This document shows, one piece after another, positions 33,101 through 45,800 of a stretch of 64,000 bases of DNA. The position numbers and the translations under genes were made by a program. Below the pieces are notes generated by a model. The model was given only the letters and a program-made list of their open reading frames with translations. It had not been told where the DNA came from and did no database searches. Origin of the DNA: Syngnathus acus. Lineage: Eukaryota > Chordata > Actinopteri > Syngnathiformes > Syngnathidae. Location: NCBI RefSeq assembly GCF_901709675.1, contig NC_051103.1, positions 2,093,501 through 2,157,500 of the forward strand, in the 5' to 3' direction. Position 1 is the first letter of the stretch. Each line of letters opens with the position of its first letter.

Positions 33101-36045
33101 CACACACAATGTCAATGTGTGGCTGCAAATTTGGAGCCGATTTCACGTTGTATTGATGGGCTTCCCTCAGGCTTTCCCTCCCCCTGCCTTCCTCTCACCA
33201 CCCTGGCAATACCAGCGTTCCAGACCTTACGGGGGGCGGCCCAAACCCAGCATCCCCTCCCACCTTGCTAGAAAAAGTGAGTGACCGGGCTACTCGACTC
33301 GTCATCTTCATCCATTTGAGTTAGCCGCAAATGGCTGCCGAGCCTCAAAAACGGTTCAAGTGGCGCCGTGCCACTCCCATCGATATTGAGGGTGCGAATG
33401 AGCACATGAATGTTGGTTTGGGAGGGGAAGAAGGCGTCCGGCCCGCATTTGGCGCTTACGCCTCGGTCCGCTTGGCTAACACTGACGCACTGATCTCATC
33501 TTGTTTCGTCTTTTGCTTGCCGGCCTCCCTCAGGAGTGGAAACACTCGTGGCTTACTTCAGCGACACGCCCTGGTACGCACCGCACCGCATCCAAATCCC
33601 CCCCCCCACCTGCCAACGCGGCTAATCGTTGCTCCATTTTTAAATTGTGGATTTTTCAGGACATCAGAGTGGCACCTCGGTTTTCACGATTCACCTCTGA
33701 CTAAAAGCAATTTTTACGAAAGCCATAGATATTCTCAATCCAATTAGTCGGTTCCAGATATTCCAAATTATTTTCAATATCATCAAACACATTTTATAGA
33801 GAAATGTTACAGCTTTACAGAGTACAATAAAAGTAAGGCAGGTATTGATTGGCACCAGGTAGCAGTACCTGGCCATCCCTAACTGAGAAAAGGTAGAGAA
33901 TCTGAAAACAGAGGCTCCACTGTAGATTTAGGGAATGCTCGCATGATTCTCACGGTCGACGTTTGTCAGTGGAGGGCACAAAAAAAACGAGTGCATGAGC
34001 GTACGAGGACGCCCGTCACCCTCTTGTAATTTTGCATGTCCTCTCTTAACCCGCCCCACGCACAGTGTCATGCATTATGAATGTCTTGCAGCAGTTGAGC
34101 TAGCTAGCTAAGATCAGGACCGATAACATTCGCCCGGCGTCAGTGTAGACTAGAGAAAGATCTGCTGGTCTTGAATATTAATATAGCTGATGAAGTACCA
34201 TAAACTATTACGCTTGTACTGCACACGTCATTCTTCTCAGCGCTCATTTTGTTAAGAGCATGCTGCGGGGCAAAAATACGCCTACACTTACCACACTGGT
34301 TTGGATACCCATGGATTGATGGTGGACGGACGTTTTGAATTGCGCTGTCGCCCCCTTGTGGTAAATGTCTGAAGCATATGTTGAAAATCATTAAATGAAA
34401 TGAAATTAAATTGAAATTCAATAAATTAAATTAATTAGCAAATAGAAATACAAGTATGAATAATATTAATGTACAAGCATATAAATATATACGTATAACT
34501 ATAATTTTATTTTAATTTATTTCATTGTTTTAGTTTCTTTTTTAATTAAATTTAAACCTTTACATGATTTAAACCACTATATTACATTACTTAAACCATT
34601 ACATTAAAATTACATTAAATTACATTAGAATTAAGTAAATGAAATAAATCATTACATTACATTAATAAACCATTACATTAAATTACATTAGAATTAAATA
34701 AATGAAATAAATCAACAAATAAAATACAAATAGAAATAATATTAATATATATATTACATATATATGAATAAATATGTATAACAATAAATATTTTATTTTA
34801 ATATTTTTTATTTAATTATTTTATTTTTAGATTCCTTTCTTTATTATTTATTATTACTATTATTATTCAATTTAATGTAATTTAATGGTTTAAAGCATGT
34901 GCTTCAGACATTCACCACGAGATGGCGATAGAATAATTCAAAACGTCCGTCCGCCATCAATTCATGGGTATCCAGTCTAGTACCTTACGTGTATGCGTAT
35001 TTTTGCCCCGCAACATGTCTGTCGTCCTCTCGCAGTGAAAGGTGTAAAGCATATGCTTAAACCATTATAAAAATAATATAACAAAGGTAAAATAACAAAA
35101 TTAAAATTAGAATACATTGGAGCCTCGGTTTTCGAACGTCCCGGTTCTCGAACAAATCGGTATTCGAACAAAAAATTCGAGATTTTTTTGCTTCGGATGT
35201 CGGACGAAATTCGGTTGTCGAACCTCGCGAGATGAGCCGAGAGGACCCGCATGCCAACTGACTCCGTTCGTTATTACGTTCTCGTTACTCTGAGGATTGC
35301 ATCAACTCTAATCATGGCTCCAAAGGAAGCAAGTGGGAGCAGTAAAGCCATCCTAAAACACAAAGACGCTCCTAAAGCAATGCGACACTTAGCGCCCGGC
35401 GCGCTGCGGTTGAGCGATCGGACCAAATTAAGCTCCCTGCGCACTGAGGTCCACTTAAATTTTGGAAAGTACATTAGGACTTTAAAAATATTTTCTAAAT
35501 TTTAGCGACCGCTCTGTCACAATAATGCGACCAGCGAGGTGCAGTTGCGCGGTCGGCAACGCGCAACGGTTGCGCGTTCGGCGGTGCCCTGCAGTTGCGC
35601 GATTGGACAAATGCGCAAATGAAAAAATGCTTAAAAAAGGCGGGTTTTTTGGGGGCTTCGAACGGATTAATTTTTTTCCCATTATTTGTAATGGGAATGT
35701 ATGATTCGGAATTCGAACGATTCACTTCTCGAACAGCCTTCTGGAACGGATTGTGTTCAAAAACCGAGGCTCCACTGTATATCCAATATCCAAACTAGTA
35801 CGCTTGTCACTTAAGAGCAATGTTGCGGGGCAAAATTGCACATGCGCCAAAGTTAGATGATGCAAAATAATGTTAAAAAAGTGATACACTCCAAAGACAA
35901 AGGTCAAAGTTGTAATTTGAAGATGTTTGTTTCAGCCACAGGTACTTTGCCCCCCCGAGCCACAAGAGCAGAACCCACTAGCCGACCATCGAGCAAACAG
36001 AAGCTCCCCCTCCCGCCCAGCTCAGCACTTCTCACGCAGCCCTGA
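30186..36045 (+). CDS. ccser2: Coiled-coil serine-rich protein 2
   Basis: Thirteen coding exons: 30186-31089, 31152-31286, 31363-31500, 31574-31644, 31727-31873, 31998-32236, 32302-32376, 32477-32564, 32668-32736, 32812-32898, 32982-33095, 33171-33276 and 35936-36045. All junction phases agree, giving 760 residues. Family landmarks: LPKFGSWSK and a basic Ser/Pro-rich N-terminal half, LDDMSLSSGSSVD, SLDLSPSDSCGSG with IYMWDEEGLEPLG, LDSCDLDEDDLMLD, a predicted coiled coil (LAQDMGALRSQLELLQQ and LLQEVRQLKEDLRNKEQII) and SQTPWRER. Mammalian CCSER2 associates with microtubules. CCSER1 is the alternative, but grid1 follows convergently as in human 10q23 (CCSER1 pairs with GRID2). Exon 1 has four tandem 21-bp units (30522-30605). 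A 40-bp exon (33534-33573) may be alternatively included and would give a different C-terminus ending at 35981. Confidence 0.9.
33534..33573 (+). other. ccser2: Candidate alternative 40-bp exon of ccser2
   Basis: Preceded by CTCCCTCAG and followed by GTACGC. In phase with the upstream exon it reads VETLVAYFSDTPW, and the last exon is then read in another frame to a TAG at 35979-35981. Both forms are open, so I cannot tell which is the main isoform. Confidence 0.45.
33667..33923. mobile_element. Tigger-like MITE in the last ccser2 intron
   Basis: Ends AGTGGCACCTCGGTTTTCA and, inverted, TACAGTGGAGCCTCTGTTTTC are near-matching terminal repeats of the same type as the element at 35115. Non-coding and degenerate. 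Confidence 0.5.
34250..35025. repeat. Large imperfect inverted repeat with AT-rich centre
   Basis: The left arm (about 34255-34380) and the right arm (about 34898-35025) are about 125-bp inverse copies. Both contain GCGGGGCAAAAATACGC, TGGATACCCATG and GGACGGACGTTTTGAATT. The roughly 500-bp centre is very AT-rich with ATTACATTA-type repeats. A related terminal block (AGCAATGTTGCGGGGCAAAA) recurs at about 35816. Likely a foldback transposon or two nested MITEs; class unknown. Confidence 0.65.
35115..35776 (+). mobile_element. Tigger/pogo-type element remnant
   Basis: Terminal repeats (CATTGGAGCCTCGGTTTTCG; inverse CAGTGGAGCCTCGGTTTTTG) are flanked by TA. Inside, from 35313, a short frame starts MAPKEASGSSKAILKHK, like the N-terminus of Tigger/jerky transposases with a CENP-B-type domain; the catalytic part is missing. 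It lies in the last ccser2 intron. Confidence 0.7.
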
Positions 36046-39000
36046 CCGAGAGGCCTCCGCGGATGCCTGGCGAGCTCCGTCGCCTCCTGAACTTTTGCTT
36101 TATTTAAGAGGTTAACTTATTTATTGAGCACTGTGACCATGTTGTCCTGTTGCCAGCACTTTGTTTTGGCGCTTGTGGAACTATGCAAGACACGGCACGG
36201 CACGGCGCTGCGCTGTCTCTTTAAGCGGCGCTCAACACACCAGAGCATTTCTCGCCACCCGGCTTAAGGTGCATGCGCCGCGCGTGCTCGTACATGCTCT
36301 CTACTTGTTTGTAATCACATGTTGGCATGAATGAAAAGCTGTTGAAGCCGCATTGATCCGGTGACCTCTAGGTCCGCGTACGGGTGCCCGCTTTGTCCTC
36401 ACTGGTGGTTCAACCATTATTGTGGTCATGTTCTTTCAAGTGACCTTTGACCACTGCGACAAAGAGAACGCTCGCACGTGGACCCGAAGTTGGACGGAAT
36501 CAAAGTTTGTTTTCCTGCTCTATGGCAACAAGCTAGCAAGATTAAAATGGTGCCGCTGTGTTCCAGTCCATTGTCATCCTTTTCCTTACTGCCTCCATTT
36601 GAAATGGCTTTTCTAAAACACCTTTGGTCCTCCTCTTCATCACCTGTCTTAGTGCAAAAAAAAAGAATAACAAGGAGGAGGAGGAAGCTAATTGGTCGCC
36701 TCTTCCTCCTCCTCCTCCTCCTCCTCCTCGGCTGTTTTTCCTTTAGTTCACACGTCTAGAGAGTGATTCACCTGAGAGCAGATCGGCTGTAGTAGATAAA
36801 GACGGTTGCCATGGAGACGCAACGTAGCAAGCGGCCAATGGGGATTGAGAGAAAATACATCTCAACTTTTGTATTCTGCACCAAGCTCAACTGTCTTGTC
36901 TCCATGATGGAGCTCGTGCGTGCGCGCGCGTGACCGCCTCCTCCTTTTTCCATCTACTCGGGGCAATTGTGCCGTGAGGCGCTGTCAATATTTCATCAGC
37001 GCCGGTTGACGGGAGGCGCGCCGGATGAACAATGTTTTGATACTCTGGGAATTACCTGACCCATCAATCGTCTTTCGCTTGTTTAAATCTTGATCGAAGG
37101 AAAAAAAAACAGGACAAAAAAACTGGGGTAAAAAAAGATGAACTCAAGTCATGTTTTGGCAACAGAGTGGTTATTTTACACGCCTATTTTCTGCATGAAA
37201 TCACACTGCAGCTCCAGTCAAACATAATACATTACTATTTATGAGGTTGGCAAGAATTCAAAACAATAGTCATGATTTTTTTCATTACCCCTAGATGCTT
37301 CAAGGTGGCGCTAGAAAATGCAGATTCCACTAGACTGAATTTATTTGTACCCTCAGCTGCTTTTCCCCTTTAGCGGTTAGCTTTGCTTCAATGACAAACG
37401 ACAACATGAAATAAAACGGGTGCGCTTCCGCTCCCCGTGGGGCGGCAACACAAACAGCAAAGTCAAGGCAAAAGGCCGACGGGGTGCATCCGTCCGTGCG
37501 CTGACAAACTCAAACGACAGTCCGACGGCCCAAAACACGAAGCCCTGCTCGCGACACATCTCTGCCGTCACATCGCTCACAATTAGCATCTTTCAACTTT
37601 TACGTCTCAAATGTGGTATCGGTGCCGGGTATCGGAGCACTCGAGCGTATCGTCCCTCTTTAAATGCACATGTTTTTTGTAAATTCAGATGACGACTTAT
37701 GTCGTCCTTCATTTGTCATTCTATTTGGGGAAATACTATCAATATATGTTTTGAAAATCACACGGCTGAAGCGGTCACAACATGAAAGCTCACATTTTTC
37801 TCCTCCAGCCATCAAATCAAGTAACTAGGCCAAACTGGCACTCCAGCACTTTTTGGGGACATTCCAAACAAAAACACGAGAGCATCCATGCGTAAAAAAA
37901 GCAGCGACGGCGTGCCGGTCCAGAGATGCATTTTGAATGAGTCCAGCTTAATCGTTGTTGTGATGATGTGAAACTGCGCTTATTCTCCTCACGGGGTCAC
38001 TGACCTCAACGTGACTTTACTAGGCGATTGCCTTTTATTGCAAAAGCCCATCGAGTGACGATTGTGCGCATGCGTCTGCAAAATAACGTTTAGCTTCTGA
38101 CAGCCACACACACAGCGCACACACGCACGCACACGAGCAGCAGCAGCAGCAGCAGATGGAAGGCGGCTGGCAATTAACCTGCTGCACGGCTAACGCGCTA
38201 ACTCAGCCAAGAGACGCAGCAACTTATATTGTTTTGTTGTTTGCCAGGGAAGAAGCTGCAGCCCTCGTTCATTCAAATACCAGCAGAAGGGTGGCGCTCT
38301 TCAGACTCTTAAAAAAATAAAATAAAATCGTCATCGAGCCACTTGCGTTTCACCTCACTTTGCAAAGGTTTGCTCCCCATCTGGGATACAAATTGCAAAC
38401 AGGAAAGAAATATCAATGTGATATGTGCGTGTTTGTGTATGTGTGTGTGTGGTCAGCGATGGCTATGAGCAAGGTTGACGTTGCGTGTGCCATCATCTCT
38501 ATGTCTGAGGGTGAATGCGTGCGTACATGTTGCCAGCAATGACCCGAGCAGCGATCAAACAGAGCATGAAAAAGAGTTGAGTGTTGTTGGTGTCTACTGC
38601 CGCCTGCCATTTTTCTTGTGAGAGTACAAAAGTCCAAATGACAAGGACATTCTAGAAAATAAGGGTTTGCTTTGTTTTGGGGCTTTGCTTCATTTCCCCT
38701 GCTGACAGCCAAGCTTTCAAATGTTTTTCTGCTCAGTACATTCTTTCACACAAATGGAATTTGTCTATATGTGGCTTCTTCTCCGCCCGTGCATGCAACG
38801 AGTGCGTCCTCGCCTCACTCGGTTCGGCTACCTCCTCCTCGTCGCCAGGTGGCCGATTGTTCCGCGCTGGCACCTGCAAAGGGACAGCGCGCAGTTAAAA
38901 GGCCATTTGAGTGGCGTCGCGCCGTTAAAGAGAAAAACGGCCCCGTCGCCTTGCAGATGGAAAGCGGCCCAACCGCAGCGCGCCGTTTACGGGACTCCTC

Positions 39001-41892
39001 AAAGTCGTTCATGACTTTTTTGACAAATGGAAGGCCGGCCGGGCAGTCGATCGGTCGGGCGGGCCGCGCCGATGCCCTGCGATGATCTCAAGGCGAGACA
39101 CGCTAAAGGCTTGAAATGGTGACAAAGGTCCCCTTCAAAGGACGCACAGGAAAGAAGTGCAAGCTTTCAAGCTGGAGTTTGGATTTGTCCAATGAGACTA
39201 AAAAAAAAATTGGAAAGATGTGGAACACAAGTGTGTGTGTTTTTATCTCTGATAATAATAGCGTGAACCACAAGTGTTGTTCGCAGTTGGGTAAAAAAAG
39301 AGGGAGGGAGCGAGGGAGGAGGGGGTTGAATAGGCTGACGGAGAAGAAAAGGTAGCGAGACATTTGAATAGACAGCACATGAAAAGGCTGACAACATCTA
39401 ATGATGGCTTCCATGTTTCGCTTTTCTTTTGCTAGGACGAGAATGCAAATATTTGATTGTACCTGCACAGGAAAAGCTTCTCACCTTTGACTCTGTGATG
39501 CATCCACAATGTTGTCGTTTTTTTTTTCTCTTCGGGCCTCTCCGCAATGAACGGCGGCGGTCCTCAAGACCCGCATTGGCGCTCCCCTCTGGTGCCGTCG
39601 TCATGGCAACGCACAAGAGCGGACGCCGCACATGCGAGCGAGCTTTCGGCCTCCGACTTCATTCGGTCGTCGTGGAGACGAGGAGCTTTTATCCGTCTTG
39701 TTCTCGAGTGCCATCTTGGAAGGTAAAGTGGCACTTTGAAAAAGGCGTTTGGCGTATCAATCTTTTTGATGAGAGTCGGGAAGGTGCCATCTTCACGTTA
39801 GCAGCATGGCAGAGGTGCCAATTTGTTCTTGCGTGGAGGTAACTGGGGGGAGGGGGGGGCTCCAAATCTAAACATCCATGTGTTGGCTCCAGTCCAACAA
39901 AGAAAGGATTGTCTTTTCTCTTGCTCGGGGTTGCAGCATATTAGCGCCTACAACCCCGAACACTTCGTCTTTAATTTGCCCGCCGCGGGATTAATAAAGG
40001 ATGGTGTTCTGTAAACGAGCGCCGAAGCTCAAAGAAGATCATTAAGGCTGGATTCCCGTCAAGTGGCCACTTCTTGACCTGCAAGTGAGAGCATAAAGAA
40101 CAGCGAGCGAGCGTAGCTCATGCATTGGCCTCCTTTGTTCTACTTGTGTCGGTCGGCTAAGGTGCACGAGCGAGCGGTCGGTGGGCCCGTCCATCTTCTG
40201 GTGACTTTCTGTGTTGCGACACGCGCCGTCGTTGAGTGTGACTTATGGAAGCGACAAGCGGCGTTTGATTATCGCCCGGGGACAATTTGTTCCACGCCAT
40301 GAAAAAAGCACTCGGGCCGCAATAAATAAGAGGCAACTAAAAAAGTCCATAAATGGCCTTTTAGACACATAATTCGTGGAGAGCTGCTGGTTGAATCAGG
40401 TGTTGTGCGGACCCCAGACGACCCAGTCTCGTCACAACAAGCAATTAAAGCGCCATTTGCACGCTGGCTAATGAGTTGCCGCCGTCTTCGGGTTACACGG
40501 CGGGGGCTCCACTCCCAGCGAGCCCCCGAGGAGAAAATTGATATTTAAGCGCATGAATCACAGAGCTCTGCTGAGGCTCAAGAGCTTTTTTGTTTTCCCA
40601 CTCGGACTGGACGGATCGTTCGCAGCCTTTTAGCACGTCAACTGAGAAGATGGTTCGATAGGCATTTTAGCACTGATGAATTTTAGCGCTTCGGCTAGCA
40701 GAAGGAAGTGTGATAAAAAAGCTCGTCTGCGGACATCCAAAAAAATGACGTTTGCGCTTTTTCTCGTGTCCTCGGCCGCTCACGTCTCTCGTGGTGAAGC
40801 GTGTCCGCCGGCTGCCACCGATCTTTGTGGCGTTTGTCGGACAGCGTCGCGGCTCAACGCCTTCTGCACTTCACCGCCGATAACTTCCTAAGCTGCCTGA
40901 GAAATGTTGTGACGGCTTGGAACTTTCTCTCTCGGCCCCCGGAACAAAAAAACACAAAACAAAAAAGCATGACTCAGTTCCGAGTTCCATCAAGTCATGT
41001 CTTTCCTCCCATTTGCAAAAGGTCAGCGTGCGGTGTGTGCGAGCCAAGCTGCTAATCAACGCTCACCTCTGCTGACATTTTTTGCCCGCCAAACTGATTT
41101 TCAAATCAAAAACCGACGAGACGCCCGAGAAAAACAACCGACCGGTCGCCTGTCAATGTCAGCTAGCTCAACTCAAAGACCAGCTGAAGGTCAAAAATGA
41201 TTTTCAGTGGTTGCGGCTCATCCGTGGGTTACAAAAGCACATTGGACTTCAATATCGAGCGAGCGGACGCTCTTTGGCTCTTTCCTGGATTGGAAGTCCC
41301 TCCCTGCTTGTTGCATTTCAATGAGGAACTGATTTGAAGGCGCCACTGTAGCGTTGCCATCATTACGCCAAAGCAGCAGCGCGGAACTCTCATCACATTT
41401 GCATATTTATGGTTAGCTTTCATTTCACGCCGCGCGCTTTCAGAGCTAATCGGAGCTCCTCGCCATCGCACCGCCACTGACCCGTCTCCCGAGCAGGCGG
41501 CGTCTCGGCCCATAACTGCTCCGCCGCGACCGGACCGAACCGACTTTTACGGGCTCCGGCTGCCGTCGCCAGAGCGGGAGGCGTGAGCGCGAGCGACCGC
41601 GTGGCCACGTCTCAAATGAAGCTCAGCCCAACGCTGCTTTTGATGAAGACTCCTCGCCTGATTAGGAGCGCGACGTTGTGCACAATTGGGAGTCATCAAA
41701 GCCCTCAATGAGGTGTGTCGTCACCCTGGCCACCCCCCTGAAAATATTCTGCACGCGCCCCTGCACACGCCATCTGCCGAGTCAGCGGCCGCGTCCGCCG
41801 GTGAGCGCGAGGGCAGAGGACAGCTGACGAGCCGCAAGGAAACGTCAGGCCGCTCAAAAGAAGACCAGCCTGCCGTGTTGTAAACATACTTC
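36046..41892. other. Gene-poor spacer between convergent ccser2 and grid1
   Basis: Contains the ccser2 3'UTR (no clear nearby AATAAA; one at 37410-37415), a (TCC)n tract at about 36700-36730, CA repeats near 38106 and a CAG run at 38141-38156. Frames up to about 140 codons have no recognisable similarity. X-box-like sites occur at 36805-36818 and 39597-39610. Confidence 0.45.
36700..36730. repeat. (TCC)n microsatellite
   Basis: About nine CTC/TCC units, preceded by the complementary AGG run at about 36674-36688, so the two could pair. Confidence 0.85.
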
Positions 41893-41898
41893 TTTATT
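41893..41898 (-). terminator. Possible poly(A) signal of grid1
   Basis: Minus-strand AATAAA about 960 bp beyond the grid1 stop. Confidence 0.4.
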
Positions 41899-42854
41899 AA
41901 AGATAAGAAAGTCCACCGAGCGGCGTGGCCATAAATTAAAGTCCTCCGTTGGAGCACAAAAGACAAGCGGGCGGCGGCCTCCCGACAGCCAGCCAGCCGA
42001 CGTCAAGCAAAAGTTGAACGCACGCGACCGGACTGCTTCGGCTGGAAAATGTAGGTGCGTTAACATTTGTGAGTGGGCGCACCACAAAGTGGACAAAAAA
42101 CATTTTGACAAGGCCACACCTCAAAGAATAGTCCAGCTGTCGCCATTCAACGTTTGCCCGCCTGTGATGAGTGAGAAAGATTGCAGACATTTAGCATGCT
42201 AAGCTAAACCTTTCCAGCACACGGCAGTGAAGAAAAGCGCCCGGCGGCCCCAACGAAGCTTTGACTCACGATGGAGGAGGCGAGGAGCGGGAACGGCGGC
42301 CAGACGGTCGACTCTCGTCTGTTTCACTCCATTCAGACCAAAAAAGGTTGTTTTTTTTGCGTGTGTTCGGAGCAGCGTCGTCACGGCAACCAGAGCCGAG
42401 CATCATCGCCTGAGATCAAATAACGCTGACCCGTGCCAACATTAGCATCTAATGAAGTTTGACTTTTTGATTAGGGGGAGGAAATGAAACAAGATGAACT
42501 TTGATTAAAGATAACGATTGGGATTAAATCTGTCTGTCGTCATGGCGACGGTGACGTACAAAAACAATTGCGGAGCGGCGAATGGAAAGCGCTTACTTTT
42601 TTTGGAGCCATTGAGAAAACAATCACCGTAAATTTAGCTTCTGTCACGTGTTGGACTAACGTTAGAAAACTTCTGGTGGCTATATTGAGATCCGTATATG
42701 CACGCCTTATATACACAATATATTTTGTAGAATGCGAGTTGAAAAGTGGAGAATATTCAAAATACATTTGGGGCCCACTTGTTGTTATATACACCAATTT
42801 ACAGCAGCAGAAAAGTCAAGTGGCGAGCGGCGTGTAGAAAAACACCTGGTCAGC

Positions 42855-45800
42855 CTAAATGGAGGTGCTGTGGGTGGCATCAATGGCTGCGGTGAGGGGT
42901 CCGGCCTGGTAGAGTGCCACCTTGCCAGGGCTCTGGCGGAAGAGCCCCCCGTTGGGCGCCCTGTGCTTGCACTGCATGCTGGCCACCAGCTGGGGCGCCA
43001 GCGCGCCGCTGCCAGGGTGCTGGCCAGGCAGCTGGGGCGGCGTCCGGCCCAGGGTCCCCCCAAGGTGAGGGTGGCTCACGGGCAGCGGCGGCGGCGGCCC
43101 CTCCCTGGGCAGGAAGGTGGTCACAGAGAGGCCCGGAGGCAGCAGGCCCGCCTGGCCGGGCGCCACGCTGCCCATGTCCAGCGCAGATATCTCGATAGAG
43201 GGGCCGGGAATCTGCTTGTGGACCAAGTCCTCGTCCAAAAGACTGTTCATACGCCGATGCACCTGTTCCAGGTTGACCTCCTTGTCCTACGAGGAGGGAC
43301 ACAGAGGCTGAGCTTTTGTCGCTTGCACGCGTGCAATGGCCGCCGCCCTCGCCGCCGCCGACGCCCGAGCACTTGAAATCAAACGCGGCCACCGAAGTAC
43401 GAGTTGAATGAAGGCGGGCTCTATTCTGACCTGTGCCAACGGCAAGCGCTGGCTGCCAGCCTCTCCCTGCGTCTGGCCAAACGTCCCTCCTCCCCTCGGA
43501 CGGAGAAAAGTCACTATAAGTCAACGGACCCGAAACCAAAGCCAGCCCGTAATCCTTAGCGACCTGCACGACAGCACACAGCCAGCGTCAAACACAGCAG
43601 GAGACAACGTAGCCGTCTGCCACTCAAGATGAGCGTTTGGCTGCTCGCACTCCACTTGAGGGACCCGCCGCCACCCGAAAAGGTCCCCAACAATAAGATA
43701 AGACGATGCTGAGCTCCAGCCAGAAACTAGATTCTAAAACTGCCTGTCGATGCGACAACGTGGCGGCAAATCACTACTTGTGTCCGAATCTGCCAGTGAC
43801 GTTGCGCAAACAAACTTCACGTCCGATTTTTATGATGACGTTACGAGGATCTTAGGATGAGCGCGGGAGTTTGCAAAGACGATAAAAGGGATCTTAGGAA
43901 GGCTTTTATGAAGACGTGTCGGACATTCCCAGACACTCAGCGTGTTTCACGGCCGACCGAGGCGAATAAAAAAGGAAGGATAAAGCCGCAGAGGAGGCGA
44001 GCGAGCGGCGCGTCGGCGGCTTGTAAAGACGAGCGAGGCCTCGGGCGGGCAGAGGGGTGCCGTGAAATGATGCCGTGAAAACATGCAAAATGGCGGCAGA
44101 TTAAAAAGGAAGCAGACGGGGCTCGGGCGAGATCCTTGGCGGGCAGCTGGCTCACCTCTTTGGGCGCGTGGCGGCGTCGGCGGCAGCCGTGGCCGCCCCA
44201 CCAGGCCTCCAGGCCGGCCACCAGGCAGGCCAGCAGCAGCCCGGCGGCCAGGATGCAGAAGACACCGGCGAAGCTGTGCAGCTTGAGCGAGCGGCCGTCC
44301 GGGTGCGCGCTGGCGTGGCCGCTCAGGTCGCAGCGCCCGGCGCGGGGCCACCACTTTTGCTTCAGGACGTCCAGGTCACCCTTCTCCTGCAGCTCCAGGA
44401 TCCTGTCAAAGAAGAAAGCTCGCATGAATTGTCCCGCAAAGCCGAGCGTGACCAACACGTCGACTTGTTTTTGGCAGCTTGGCTGACTTTGACTTGTTTT
44501 CACGCGGCACATTTTTCACCCCGCGGCTTTTTTCTCAGATGTGAGAAAAAAGTCTGAGCTCTGCATCCTTCTCAGCGGTGAGCATCTTTGAGGTCGTTAC
44601 GGCCACACACGGAACAAAAAAACAACACTTCAGATGATGAGTTGACATTCTGGCACCCGATGGCTTACTTTTGTGAGAAGAGGTCCCTGTAGGGACTGCC
44701 GTGTTGCAAGGCGATGCCGTAGCCTTTGCTGCCGACGCCGCTGCCCGACACGGTGACGGCGCAGTCGTCGTCCGTCAGCGCTGCGTACTCCAACGCCGCC
44801 ATGTCCCACAGGAAGGCGTACGCGCTCTTCTTGGCCTGCGCCGACACACGTGCTCACAATCTCACAGGAGAGCGCCATCGGCGGCGACACCCACCTTGCG
44901 GATGCCCTCCGAGGGGCTGGAAACGGAGAATTCCAGGCCGCCGTTCTTGCTGACGGTCCTCCACAGCTCGGCGTAGGTGCCGTCCTGCTCCAGCGGGTTG
45001 GTGCCTTTGTTGCGCAAGTAGTCGTACACGGCCGAGTCCCTCACCGTGCCGTAGTCCACCTCCATCTGCCGCGACAGGTCCTGGAAGGACCTGCAATGGG
45101 TCAACCGCGGCACACCTTAATCAACGTCAGTCCACCCGGTGGTAGAGATGCACCGATCCGATATCTGGATCGGATATCGGCCCCGATATCAACAAAATTG
45201 ATGGATCGGGTATCGGAAAATGCAGCCGATCTGTGAGCCGATCCTTTCCTTAATCTATTGGGACGCGGGCTACGTCATACGTCAGCAGCACGTGTGCCGC
45301 GGGACGCGGCTACGTCATACGTCAGCAGCACGTGTGCCGCATGCCACGAGAGTTTTCTAAACAAACGCAAACATGGAGCGAACGAAAGAGTCAGCTGTGT
45401 GGAGGTACTTTAAACTGAACACGCCAACTAGCTCGACGGCAGTTTGTAATGTCCGCAAAGCTAATGTTGCCAGGGGTGGTGGTAGTACTGCCAGGTATAG
45501 TACTAGTACTAAGCGGAGCTTGTTTTCAGGGAGCACTTCTCATTGCTGCTTAAATGAGCATTTAGAGCATCAACAGGTCATGAGTGATGTGGAACGGCAC
45601 CTAATGTTTACATGTTTACTATTTATTTTAATATTTGGTTACTGTGTGCTTGATCACCCTTTCTATATTTGCCCAGTGCAGTTTCAGCTGCAACATTTGT
45701 ATTTTTTTTTTTAAGAAGTTTGTATCCTAATTTACTTGAATTTAAATGCTGATACACTTTATTGCTGCTGTTGCACAATTTATGTTACAAATAAATAGTT

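Noticed and set aside
42880-43569. 229-codon minus-strand frame overlapping the last grid1 exon
   Set aside because: It is the last grid1 exon read in another frame and runs into the intron; the true frame ends STSI.
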